Of a DNA stretch of 64,000 nucleotides, positions 47,874 through 56,746 are shown one piece after another. The stretch is taken from assembly GCA_938743325.2 (NCBI GenBank), contig OW568874.1:496001-560000 (forward strand), read 5' to 3'. Origin of the DNA: Pycnococcus provasolii (Eukaryota > Chlorophyta > Pseudoscourfieldiophyceae > Pseudoscourfieldiales > Pycnococcaceae). The position numbers and the translations under genes were made by a program. The notes under the pieces are model-generated. The model was given only the letters and a program-made list of their open reading frames with translations, was not told where the DNA came from and searched no databases. Within the stretch, counting starts at the first letter, position 1. Each line of letters begins with the position of its first letter.

Positions 47874-49202
47874 ATGCCTCGCGGCGGCGGTGCGTCATCA
47901 CGTTGTAGTAAAGATCACGAAACATGCACCATGACGCATGCGCCTGCTGTAGAGGAGGACGAGGAGGACGACGAGGAGCAGATGAGAATGCAGGTGGATG
48001 CGCTGTTGCGTGATGAGAAAGCGAGATTGGCGCACGAAAATGCCCGTCTGCAGCGCGAAAATGATGGCCTGCGCGAGCTTTTGCAGTACCAGCAGCATGC
48101 GACGGTTGAGGATGACGATGTTTGCGACGAAGAGGCAGTCACGCCCGAAGCTGAGGGAACGCCGTGGTACAGAGAACGCCTGTGGCGTATGGCACAGCCT
48201 GCTCATGATGGGACGCCGTCGTCGTCGGCATGCATTCAGCTACCACCCCGAGGAACGCCAGAGCGAGCCGAAGCTGTGCACACCTTCAACGCATTCTTTC
48301 GCAAGGATCGTGCAAATGCTCAGCTCGCATTGTCCAAATCGCGATGCCACATGGCGACGCGGCACAATAGGCCTGAACATCTCCAGACTCTGATCTTTCG
48401 TCAGAGAGAAGACTTCAACAAGCCTGATCTAGATGGATTTGCACCCATACACATCGCTGCTCGCGAGGGATACGATGAGTGCCTGCGCATCCTACTTCGC
48501 GCGAAGGCTACCGTGGATGACGCAGACAACTCTGAATTAACGCCCATTATGCACGCCGCGTGGAATGGACACGAGGAGTGCCTGCGCATCTTAATCCGCG
48601 CGAGTGCGAGCTTGGGATACAAGGATAGGCCTACTGCCGTGCACGCCGCCGCGTGTAATGGACAAGCGACGGCACTACAGATGCTCATCGACGCCGGGGC
48701 GGACATCAATGCCCAAGATGACAAAAAGTGTACTCCCGTGCACCACGCCGCCGCAGCAGGACGCGCGAAGGCACTGAAGATGCTCATCGACGCCGGGGCG
48801 GACATCAATGCCCAAGGTTACAAAAAGCAAACTCCTATGTATGCCGCCACCTTTTATCGACGCGCGAAGGCACTAAAGGTGCTCATCGACGCCGGGGCGG
48901 ACATCAATGCGCACGATGACGAAAAGTGTACTCCCGTGCACATCGCTGCGTTTCATGGACACGTGACGGTAGTGCGGATGCTCATTAACGCTGGGGCAGA
49001 TGTCAACGTAAATGATAACGTCAGAAAGCAAACTCCCATGCACATCGCCGCTTTCAATGGGCACGCCACAGTTGTGCAGACGCTCATCGACGCCGGCGCG
49101 GACGTCAACGCAAAGGATGACGAAGGCGCAACTCCCGCGATGCTTGCTGCTCGGAATGGACACAAGGAGTGCGTGAAAGCAATCGTTGCCGCGTGCGTGT
49201 AA
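47874..49202 (+). CDS. Ankyrin-repeat protein with coiled-coil N-terminus
   Basis: 442 residues from ATG 47874. Residues about 35-75 form a short acidic/coiled segment (EARLQREN-like heptads: ARLAHENARLQRENDGL). From about 175 to 440 there are eight ankyrin repeats; each has the TPMHIAAFNGHATVVQTLID-type helix pair and GADINA or GADVNA turns. The middle repeats are nearly identical (MLIDAGADINAQ), reflecting a 99-base coding tandem duplication between 48661 and 48930. Ankyrin repeats bind protein partners; none is indicated here. No catalytic domain or membrane segment is seen. Confidence 0.85.
   Translation: MPRGGGASSRCSKDHETCTMTHAPAVEEDEEDDEEQMRMQVDALLRDEKARLAHENARLQRENDGLRELLQYQQHATVEDDDVCDEEAVTPEAEGTPWYRERLWRMAQPAHDGTPSSSACIQLPPRGTPERAEAVHTFNAFFRKDRANAQLALSKSRCHMATRHNRPEHLQTLIFRQREDFNKPDLDGFAPIHIAAREGYDECLRILLRAKATVDDADNSELTPIMHAAWNGHEECLRILIRASASLGYKDRPTAVHAAACNGQATALQMLIDAGADINAQDDKKCTPVHHAAAAGRAKALKMLIDAGADINAQGYKKQTPMYAATFYRRAKALKVLIDAGADINAHDDEKCTPVHIAAFHGHVTVVRMLINAGADVNVNDNVRKQTPMHIAAFNGHATVVQTLIDAGADVNAKDDEGATPAMLAARNGHKECVKAIVAACV
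48661..48930 (+). repeat. 99-base coding tandem repeats (ankyrin units)
   Basis: Near-identical units containing ctcatcgacgccggggcggacatcaatgc; three copies by eye. This indicates recent unit duplication inside the ankyrin array. Confidence 0.75.
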
Positions 49203-49308
49203 ATACATCTTATTTAATTTTTTGGAAATAGTGAAGGACATCTGTTATTACGGCTACACAAACAAACAAACAAAACACGAACAATAAATGCGTGTCAACG
49301 TGTGTGTC

Positions 49309-52161
49309 TCACCGCATCGGCGGGTGGTTCAGAGGACGGGCCGAGCTCGGCCTACCGCTGCTCGGACGACGCGGTCGATCGGTCGATGACGGCGGCCGCT
49401 CGGGACCACGCGAGTCCTTCGCCGCGGCTGGCGACGGTGCCATGGCCGTGCCATCTGAGGTGGAGGTGGTGGAGGAGGAAGAGGCAGATGCCGTGTTAGC
49501 TCTTGCGGAGCCGAGCTCCACGGCGCGAACGCGCTGCGCGAACGTGAGCGAACATCCTGTCTCCGACGAGCACGAGGTGGTTGCACTCACGTTCACCACC
49601 ATGAGAACCTTCGAATTGCCGCCGAGGCTGTCCTGCAGCACGTGCGTGAGGCGGCTGTTGCGGTACGGCACGTGCTTTTCCTTCGCAGCCAGTGACGCAA
49701 TCACGTCGCCGAGTGCGCTTAGGCTCTTGTTGATCGCCATCGCCTCCGCCAATCTCTCTCCGCTCGCTTCCGATTGCTTGACACGCTCGCTGCCAGCCAG
49801 GTCGATGATGTGAAGCTTGCCCATGCTCGAGACGCCCGTGAGCTTGTTTTTTGCGTAGCAAGAGACGCTCAGCACGCTGTGGCTTCGCGACGAGTGCTCG
49901 TTCATGTTCGTCGAGAACGTCGCGCGATTGCCCTGCGCTCGTTCCATCATCAGCTCGACGTCGTGCGCACTCGACACCGATTCGGCAGTCAATCCTGGAA
50001 CGAACGTGCCGCCGCCAGGAGCCATGTGCACCTCAAGCTTCTGCTGCGGCGGCGCGCCCGGCTGCCTGGCAGCCGCGGGAGCAAGCAGGTCGCGGATCGC
50101 CTCGAGGTAAATTTCAAACGCCGACGCCTTCATCGAGAGCTCGTAGTCTCCCTCGCGCTCAGTCGCCGTCTCGAACAGCTTGCACAGAGCTCGCTGAGCT
50201 ACACCAGGATCATCACGTGATGATCCGATCATCGTGTGGGTCTTTCCACTTCCCGTCTGGCCGTATGCAAACACGCATACATTGTAACCATCGAGCACGG
50301 ACGACGTGAGAGGCGCAATGTCGCGGAAGACGTCCTCCTGCGTGCAGTCCGGATCAAAGACGCGGTCAAATTCGTACGTCTTTGTAGCGCGCTCGCCAAT
50401 CAGCGAAATCTCGTCCTCGCCTGGGAATCGGATCGGACCCACAGCCCTGTTGCGTGCACTAGACGCGTACAACTGCGCAGCGCGACTGCCTCCCGTGGCG
50501 CGCGCCTCTTCGATCACCTCCGCCTCCTCGATCGCCTCCCTTTCCGAAAGCGGGCGCACACGGCAGTACACGCGAATGTTGCCGCGCAGCTCCTGCAGCA
50601 GGTTGTACAGGCGCTTGCGCTCCTTGCACTCTCGGCGGTACTTTGAAATGGCATCATTCAGCGACATGATCGCTCCGCTGGCAAGGAAGAGGTTGAGTTC
50701 GCGCTGGAACAGTGCCGCAAACGCAGGCACGGCTGTGGCGAGCGCCTCCGCCTCGCTTCTCGTCTGATTGTTCTTCTCGCGGAGTTTGGCGAGCTCAGCC
50801 TGCGCGCCGCGCAGACCCTGCACCGTGCTATTCATCCTGTCAGCCATCGTCGCAGCCGCCGCCTCCGCCGCCGCCGCTGCCGCGACGCTCGACTCCGAAC
50901 GAAACGACGCGTCGTTCTCCGCCGCCAGCCGTGCTTCCTCTGCGAGCTGCCGTGCATCGCGCTGCGCCTCGAGAGCCGCGCGGAGCTCTGCCACCTCCGC
51001 CTCGGAGCGCTGCGCCCCCGCGACCTGTTCATCAAGCATCGCTTGGTTCTCCTCCAGCATAGACATCAGGCTCTCCGCCTGGACCGCCGCCTTGGCGCGC
51101 TCGTCTTCCACGGTCTGCATGCGCTCGCGCATTGCGGCAGCGGCCGCCTCGCCGTTGCCAGCCTCCGACGCCTCAGCCGCCGCGACGTGCGCGGATGCCG
51201 CCTCCTCGCGGAGCTCCTCGCACTTCGTTTCGAGGTCGGCGATGCGCGCACGAACGTGCTCGAGCTCGCGGTCGCGCGAAGCCAACTCCGTCTTAAGTGT
51301 GTCTGTCGAGCCTTCGCGACCCCCTTCCGACGCGGCCAAGCGCTCGAGATCCTTGCTACGCAGCCTCTCCGCCTGCAGCTCCGCCTGCAGCTGCGCGCAC
51401 TTCGCCTTGACATCCATGAGCGCCTTCTTCGCGCCTTCCTCGCTGATGTTCGCCATGGCCTTTTCACCGGCGTCCGCGTTAGGCGCGGGTGCAGAAGCCG
51501 CCCTGATGGGTGGCGGTGGCGAGTTGGGCGCGCGCTGCCCAAGAGCCTCCGCGGCAGTCTTTTTCCCGCTTGCAAGCGTGGCGTCGATGAACCCGGTCGC
51601 GCCGAACGGCTCGACGAGTTCGAGCGGCCCGTCGGGAACGCGACTTCCCTCCGTGAGCGGCGGCGTGGCGTCCTGCAGTTCGCGCACGACGTCCGGCGAG
51701 TCGAGGTAGAGGTTGACGGTGACCCAGAGCGTTTTCTTGAGCTTGACTGCCCACTGGTATCCGACGACGTACACCTTGCTTTTGACCTTTCCCTTCCTGC
51801 CCACGACTTGCATTTTGAACATGTCGCTCTCGACAGCCCAGCTGGCGATTTCGTTGTAAGCGAGCGTGCGGTATACCCTCTTGCTAGCGTCAACGACGGC
51901 GACCCCGTTTATGTCGACCCATATGAAGCAGTCAACGTCCTTGGCCCCACCGAACGCGGTATCTCTGACTTCCTTGGCGACGACGACGACAGGTCTCACG
52001 GGTGTATGTTCTGGCACGGCCTTAATTTTCGCCTCGAGTGCGATCCGTTCGGCGTAGTCGAAATCGGCGTCTGAGAGAACGAGAGAGGAGTCAGGCAACT
52101 CCTGAGGAGAGAGCGTGTGCGGCAACGTGTAAACGCCCGGTGGTGGCGGTGGGGCGGACAT
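49309..52161 (-). CDS. Kinesin-14, C-terminal motor with FERM-like N-terminus
   Basis: 950 residues from ATG 52161. Residues about 77-150 (FIWVDINGVAVVDASKRVYR, WAVESDMFKMQVVGRKGKV) look like the PH-like C-lobe of a FERM domain, as found in the plant calmodulin-binding kinesin KCBP; MyTH4 and other FERM lobes are missing. A long coiled coil (200-540) follows. The motor lies at about 555-905 with the P-loop GQTGSGKTHT near 637, switch I NEHSSRSHS and switch II DLAGSERVKQSEASGERLAEA. Kinesin-14 motors walk towards microtubule minus ends in spindles and transport. The tail (about 45 residues, Ser/Pro/Arg) lacks an obvious calmodulin helix. Its stop is 106 bases from the ankyrin stop. Confidence 0.9.
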   Translation of the reverse strand: MSAPPPPPGVYTLPHTLSPQELPDSSLVLSDADFDYAERIALEAKIKAVPEHTPVRPVVVVAKEVRDTAFGGAKDVDCFIWVDINGVAVVDASKRVYRTLAYNEIASWAVESDMFKMQVVGRKGKVKSKVYVVGYQWAVKLKKTLWVTVNLYLDSPDVVRELQDATPPLTEGSRVPDGPLELVEPFGATGFIDATLASGKKTAAEALGQRAPNSPPPPIRAASAPAPNADAGEKAMANISEEGAKKALMDVKAKCAQLQAELQAERLRSKDLERLAASEGGREGSTDTLKTELASRDRELEHVRARIADLETKCEELREEAASAHVAAAEASEAGNGEAAAAAMRERMQTVEDERAKAAVQAESLMSMLEENQAMLDEQVAGAQRSEAEVAELRAALEAQRDARQLAEEARLAAENDASFRSESSVAAAAAAEAAAATMADRMNSTVQGLRGAQAELAKLREKNNQTRSEAEALATAVPAFAALFQRELNLFLASGAIMSLNDAISKYRRECKERKRLYNLLQELRGNIRVYCRVRPLSEREAIEEAEVIEEARATGGSRAAQLYASSARNRAVGPIRFPGEDEISLIGERATKTYEFDRVFDPDCTQEDVFRDIAPLTSSVLDGYNVCVFAYGQTGSGKTHTMIGSSRDDPGVAQRALCKLFETATEREGDYELSMKASAFEIYLEAIRDLLAPAAARQPGAPPQQKLEVHMAPGGGTFVPGLTAESVSSAHDVELMMERAQGNRATFSTNMNEHSSRSHSVLSVSCYAKNKLTGVSSMGKLHIIDLAGSERVKQSEASGERLAEAMAINKSLSALGDVIASLAAKEKHVPYRNSRLTHVLQDSLGGNSKVLMVVNVSATTSCSSETGCSLTFAQRVRAVELGSARANTASASSSSTTSTSDGTAMAPSPAAAKDSRGPERPPSSTDRPRRPSSGRPSSARPLNHPPMR

Positions 52162-52341
52162 GATTCCCAGTACTTCGCCGAATGAATCGGGGGAGGGGAA
52201 GATTTGAAACTCAAGAACTCGATTCGGCACTCGCTTTCTCGCTCGCTGTTACCAACCTAATTCTTTCGTCATCCCGTCTAAATGCCTTGAGTATTTCCTC
52301 CAAGGTTTTGCAGCTTCTTGGTCTATTATCGTAGTGGTTCT

Positions 52342-52360
52342 GGGGGGGGGGGGGGGGGGG
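52342..52360. repeat. Poly-G run
   Basis: Nineteen consecutive G in the kinesin/FMN-reductase divergent promoter. The count may be unreliable, and such runs can form four-stranded structure. Confidence 0.7.
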
Positions 52361-52537
52361 ATGATTATTTTGCTCGTCTCTCGTAGTGGTATTTATGAAC
52401 CAGGTCCAGGTGGTCTGCTTTGATGGACCCGGCCTGCTTTGTTGTTTTGCTGTCTGTGCAAGGCTGTTGCTTGTGTTGTTTCGTTTTCAAAAAGTCCAAA
52501 CGCAGTTTTTTGGGCCTGTTCTGTTGTCCATCCTGTC

Positions 52538-53227
52538 ATGGAGACCGTGAGCAGTGTGCGCATCCTGAACACGCTCGTGATTCTTGGCAGCGCGCGCAAC
52601 GTCGTCCCGCCGTGGGGCGGCGTCGCGCGACTCGGAGACCGCGTGCTCCAGCACGTCGTCTCCGTGCTGGAAAGCAGAGAGACGGTACTGGGAACGGAAG
52701 TTATCAAACACGCAACCACCGTGATCGACCCGCTCACCGCGTTCGGACCAGGGGGCGCACTCTGCGGCGACGGACACCTCTCCACGCCGCACTTCTTCCT
52801 CAAGCCAGGAACCGACGCGCAGATGGACCAAATGGCGAACACAATACGCGCGGCGGACTGCTATGTCGTCGTCACGCCAGAGTACAACCACAGCATACCG
52901 CCGGCTTTGACGAGCTTGATGGGACACTTCGGGGGAAGCAACTACGCGCTCAAGCCCTCCGCCATCGTCACATACAGTCCTGGGCCGTTTGGAGGCATGC
53001 GATGCGCAATGGCTCTCAGGCCGTTCCTCAGCGAGCTCGGATGCCTGCCGATATCGAAGCTCGCGGCGTTTCCCAACCCCGCGGAGCTATTTCGCGACGA
53101 CGGAACGCCCACGGACGCCAACCACAGGATGCTCAAGCAGCTGCCAAGCATGCTCGCGGAGCTCGAGTGGATGGCAACGGCTATGCAAAAAATGAGACAC
53201 AGCGCTGGACCGCCGCCGAGGGAGTGA
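52538..53227 (+). CDS. NADPH-dependent FMN reductase-like flavoprotein
   Basis: 229 residues from ATG 52538. The fold starts with a beta strand and GSAR loop (TLVILGSARNVVPP, about 12-25) that binds FMN phosphate. The signature PEYNHSIPPAL is at about 114-124. GPFGGMRCAMALRPFLSELG follows at the position of the last flavin contact. The family transfers hydride from NAD(P)H to FMN or quinones and helps in oxidative-stress defence; the natural substrate here is not deducible. The upstream frame (MLFCCLCKAV...) is not transit-like enough to prefer, so a cytosolic location is more likely. Its stop lies 60 bases from the convergent neighbour. Confidence 0.88.
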   Translation: METVSSVRILNTLVILGSARNVVPPWGGVARLGDRVLQHVVSVLESRETVLGTEVIKHATTVIDPLTAFGPGGALCGDGHLSTPHFFLKPGTDAQMDQMANTIRAADCYVVVTPEYNHSIPPALTSLMGHFGGSNYALKPSAIVTYSPGPFGGMRCAMALRPFLSELGCLPISKLAAFPNPAELFRDDGTPTDANHRMLKQLPSMLAELEWMATAMQKMRHSAGPPPRE

Positions 53228-53287
53228 AGGTGCGCGAGTAATACAGTAGACTATTATTTACAATTCTTCACTTCACTTCACGTCACG

Positions 53288-53980
53288 TCACGGCGACGGA
53301 GACAGCTCGTCAATCGGCTCGAGCGCGTCCGTTGGCGTGCAGCTTGTCTTGCGGCGCAGTTCCTTATCCAGCGCCCGCAAGCGCTGGTTTTCTGCGAGTC
53401 GGCGGTGTCGGTCCTTGTCGAGTGCGTCCTCCGTCTGGTGGCGGAATGCGCGCCTGAGCCCGACGCGACGCCCAAGCTGGTGCAGCTTTCCAACCTCGCT
53501 CGCCGCACGGCGCTTCGCCAAGCCGTCGAGACGCAGGCGCTCCGAGCGCGCCGTTGCCTTCATGAACGAGGGCGTGGCATCTCCTGCAGCCTTATCGTCG
53601 CCGTCGGTATCCTTGCTCGTCTGCGTTCGTATTCCAGCCCGTGTACGTTCGTGCGTGGGCGACGTGCTTGACGACGCCTTGAATCTGGCGAGTGACTCTT
53701 GCACACACTGCGGTGCGCTCGACTCCGCACCCTTTACGGCACCCCCATTGCCCGAGAGTCGCGAAAGCGGCGTGCGCGCTTGAGGTGTGCGCGCGCTGTG
53801 TTGGTCGTCCCCGTCGTCCCCGTCGCCGCCGCCGTCGTCATTGCGTATGTGGTTATGTATGTTTCGCTCTCTCCGACTTTGGTGCAGACTTTGGTGAATT
53901 TTCGTCGAAGGTCGTCGGCCGAAGTGGTCGAGCGAGTTCTTTGTGCCTGAGGAGTTGTTGTTCTTCTGCGTGTTCGCCAT
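53288..53980 (-). CDS. Uncharacterised basic, disordered protein
   Basis: 230 residues from ATG 53980. Not recognised. The N-terminal half is Asn/Asp/Ser-rich with a run GGGDGDDGDD. The C-terminal 90 residues are Arg/Lys-rich and helical (RSERLRLDGLAKRRAASEVGKLHQLGRRVGL). Composition fits a nucleic-acid- or microtubule-associated protein, but no motif supports that. Convergence with the FMN reductase and an open, well-bounded frame favour a real gene. Confidence 0.5.
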   Translation of the reverse strand: MANTQKNNNSSGTKNSLDHFGRRPSTKIHQSLHQSRRERNIHNHIRNDDGGGDGDDGDDQHSARTPQARTPLSRLSGNGGAVKGAESSAPQCVQESLARFKASSSTSPTHERTRAGIRTQTSKDTDGDDKAAGDATPSFMKATARSERLRLDGLAKRRAASEVGKLHQLGRRVGLRRAFRHQTEDALDKDRHRRLAENQRLRALDKELRRKTSCTPTDALEPIDELSPSP

Positions 53981-54822
53981 ACCTTATGGTTGAACAAACC
54001 AAACCAAGTGCGTGAGGTGTGAAGGAACACCTAAAACGTGTACTAAAACGAACAAAAAATGTGTGAACGAGCCAACACACACACACCGCGTAAGCGTAAG
54101 CGCCGGCCGAACGCTTACTGTATTCGCAAGGATGGCGGGACCCGGGTACGGGACGGCGCACGGGTCCCACAGGTCACTTATGCGTGAGACTTCGAGTCCC
54201 TTGACTCGCGTGCGACTTCTGATGTGCGACTTCTTCGGCCTTGGCTGCTTTATTAAGGTTAGGTAAAGCAGAGCGCACAGGCCGGCCTGGATTCCTCGCA
54301 TGACCACCCACCCTCCTGACTGAACCAACGGACCCGCCGCCGATTGCCGAACTCTCGCAGTGTCGCACAGGTGTATCGGGCGTGTATCTAAACCCGCACC
54401 ATCACCCCAGCCCGTGCCTGAGAAGGTCACCTCTGTCTCGACCGTTTGTCTCGACCAGGAAGGTGGTAAGTACGACCTAAGAACCTGCCAGAATATGCCG
54501 GCGTCATGGCGTCGTCGCCACTCGCCGGCGGTGGAAGAAGCGCGCGTAGTGGTGCAGTCTAAGGTGTTAGGCAGGCCGCCCCGGGACTGCTCGGATGACT
54601 GGTGCGGTGCAGGTGTGGCCTCAAGTGAGAGCATGTAACAACATCTTCAACAACAAACCAACTGGAGGGGGAAGGCGACCTTTAAGTGAAGAATGGGTTG
54701 ACCTTAAGGTTGTTTGGGACAAGATGTTCTTGTTGATGTTACAACATGAGCTTACACAAGGTGTACACACACCACACCAGCGCACCAGCGCATAACAAAT
54801 ATCAACTTCGATCGCTCACTGA
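53981..54822. other. Intergenic region, no supported gene
   Basis: Upstream side of the 53288 gene. Some short open frames, none with a recognisable domain or a matching neighbour exon. No RNA gene recognised. Confidence 0.45.
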
Positions 54823-55251
54823 TCATGGCGGCAGATTTGTACCTGCGGCCCAGTGCCTTCGTCGGTTGCGCCGGCCTGTATTTCTGTTCACTTTCTTAAA
54901 GTCCTTGAGGATCTCGCCTCTCAGCGGCTTGCCCGGCGTGTGCAGGCGAACCTGTCCACCAACGGTGTTTACGAACTGCTGTTTGCCGTGCTCTGGGTGT
55001 CTGACGGTTCTCATCGCCCCCTCCTCGTGCAAGTGCGCGTGACTTGTCGATCCCTCCATCACTCCTGCGAGCTTCGACGCCATCTTTCCTTTTGGGTTGT
55101 GGAAGACCGTTGGTTTTCCGAACAGCTGTTTTTGTGCTCGTGCCGTGGGTGCGACAAGAAGGAGAAGCAATACAAGCAGTAGCGTCAGCGTGTGATATGC
55201 GGCGGACTTGCACGTGCGCGGTACGCGGCCCATGTGCGTGCGCGTCGGCAT
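54823..55251 (-). CDS. Small secreted or signal-anchored protein
   Basis: 142 residues from ATG 55251 (the frame extends to 55356 but the inner ATG precedes the best signal peptide). A basic stretch is followed by a run of hydrophobic residues (LTLLLVLLLLLVAPTARA) with cleavage likely after ARA. The mature part is short, His/Lys/Arg-rich and has QLFGKPTVFHNPKGKM and VGGQVRLHTPGKPL segments. No known family. The protein could be secreted or enter the ER. It lies upstream of an AT- and repeat-rich region. Confidence 0.5.
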   Translation of the reverse strand: MPTRTHMGRVPRTCKSAAYHTLTLLLVLLLLLVAPTARAQKQLFGKPTVFHNPKGKMASKLAGVMEGSTSHAHLHEEGAMRTVRHPEHGKQQFVNTVGGQVRLHTPGKPLRGEILKDFKKVNRNTGRRNRRRHWAAGTNLPP

Positions 55252-56746
55252 CGCGAGAACGCGTTTGTGCGCGGCCGCGTGTGGCAACTCGAGACGGGCG
55301 ACGAGTCTCGGGTGTAAAATCCATACTTCTAAATCGGAATATGTGAGTATGACCATGACATCACAGTATGTGGATTAAGTACGACCCATGGGTTGATATG
55401 CCCTTGTACGACCCAGCGTTAGGGGTTAGGGTAGTGCAAGTTCGAGCAGCCTCCTGGAGTACGATGTATTTCATTTTTCCCGGCCTGTGTCTTGGGAATG
55501 CGGAATGCGGCACGCTGGTTCCAAGAAGGACAAAAGCGTTGGCAGGAGAAAGGAGAAGGGAAACGAAGCAACTCAGCAGTCAAGTGGGTTGGGTTGCGTT
55601 GCTTGCTGAGTTTCTGCTCTGCTGGCTCACTTTCGGTCCGATTACCTGGTCCGACTAGGAAGCCTATGTAAAGGTTTACTGCAGTAAGTACTACGATACA
55701 GTAGAGGTACAGTGCACGGTGCAAACCCGGATCGGGAGGATGTCGGGGGGGAAAACAACGGGAGGAATGGTCGCAAGCACTAAACCCTTTACCGGGTACT
55801 GGCCACGGCCTGATATCAGCTGCCCTTCCACTCCGCCCAAAACACGCACCTTTAGACTAGTATCCGCTGTGAAATGTGAATTCACAGCAGAGCAGCGCCC
55901 GAACCAAAAGCCTACCCCCGCGGGGGATCCCCTGGACTCTGGCATAGGAGGACAGCAGAGCAAGCTTCAGCAGAGGCCGAAGAGTACAGTAGTACTAGAG
56001 TAAGATACAGCAGCTTAAGGCAGGCCGACTCTCCTCCACGAGAAGACACAGGCAACCAAAGAACAGAACCAAACCCCCCACGCTCCGATTCCTCCGAAGA
56101 CCTGATAGCTCCGAGTTTCTGAGGAGCATCGGCGTACAGTATTTGCTCTCCCAGCCAGCTCTTAAGAGCGTCTCAGCGTCCCGGGGGGCACCTGAGGTGG
56201 GGGTGAGTGAGTGAGCCTTCTTTTCCGTTGGCGTTGGGTCCCGTCCCTCCCAGGCCCAGAGCACGGCCCACGGGGAAGGGGAGCTTCGTCCCGTCCGCGC
56301 CGCAGGGGTCCCGTCCGCCCCGGCAGCCCCGGCTAGAACTTATGGCGCCCTGGCCGCTCTCCGGGGCCGCGCCGGCGCCGCTCTCCGGGGGGTTACCTTT
56401 AGAGGCCGCCTTAAGGCCGTCCTTAAGGCTTACTCCCCCACCTCCGGCGCCGGGTATGCGTTTTGATATTCTACCTCTTATACTAATTCTTGTACTATGT
56501 TTGGTCTTGGCGTGTTCTCGTCCGATTCTTGGTGGTGGTGGTCTGTTCTTCGTCGGATGTGTGTCTTCATGGATGTGGTGGTGTGTGCTATTTCGACGGA
56601 TACCCTTAAGCGTCTCTCCTCTTAAGAGCTTGCAGAGCGACGCTTGTGAATCAGGTGAAGGTGTGGGAAAACGCAGACGCGCAGGTGCCTTGTGTTCCCC
56701 TTACGGATACACGCGAACAAAGACATCCTCGGCGACATCCCAAGTC
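55252..56746. other. Long divergent intergenic region
   Basis: 1.5 kb without a supported gene. It contains a short ttaggggttaggg tract at 55419-55432, C/G-rich clusters at 56290-56420 (ccggggccgcgccggcgccgc) and a split palindrome of cctcttaagagc type near 56615-56630. Confidence 0.45.
55419..55432. repeat. Short degenerate TTAGGG tract
   Basis: ttaggggttaggg, two units, inside the divergent region between the 54823 and 56747 genes. Confidence 0.5.
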
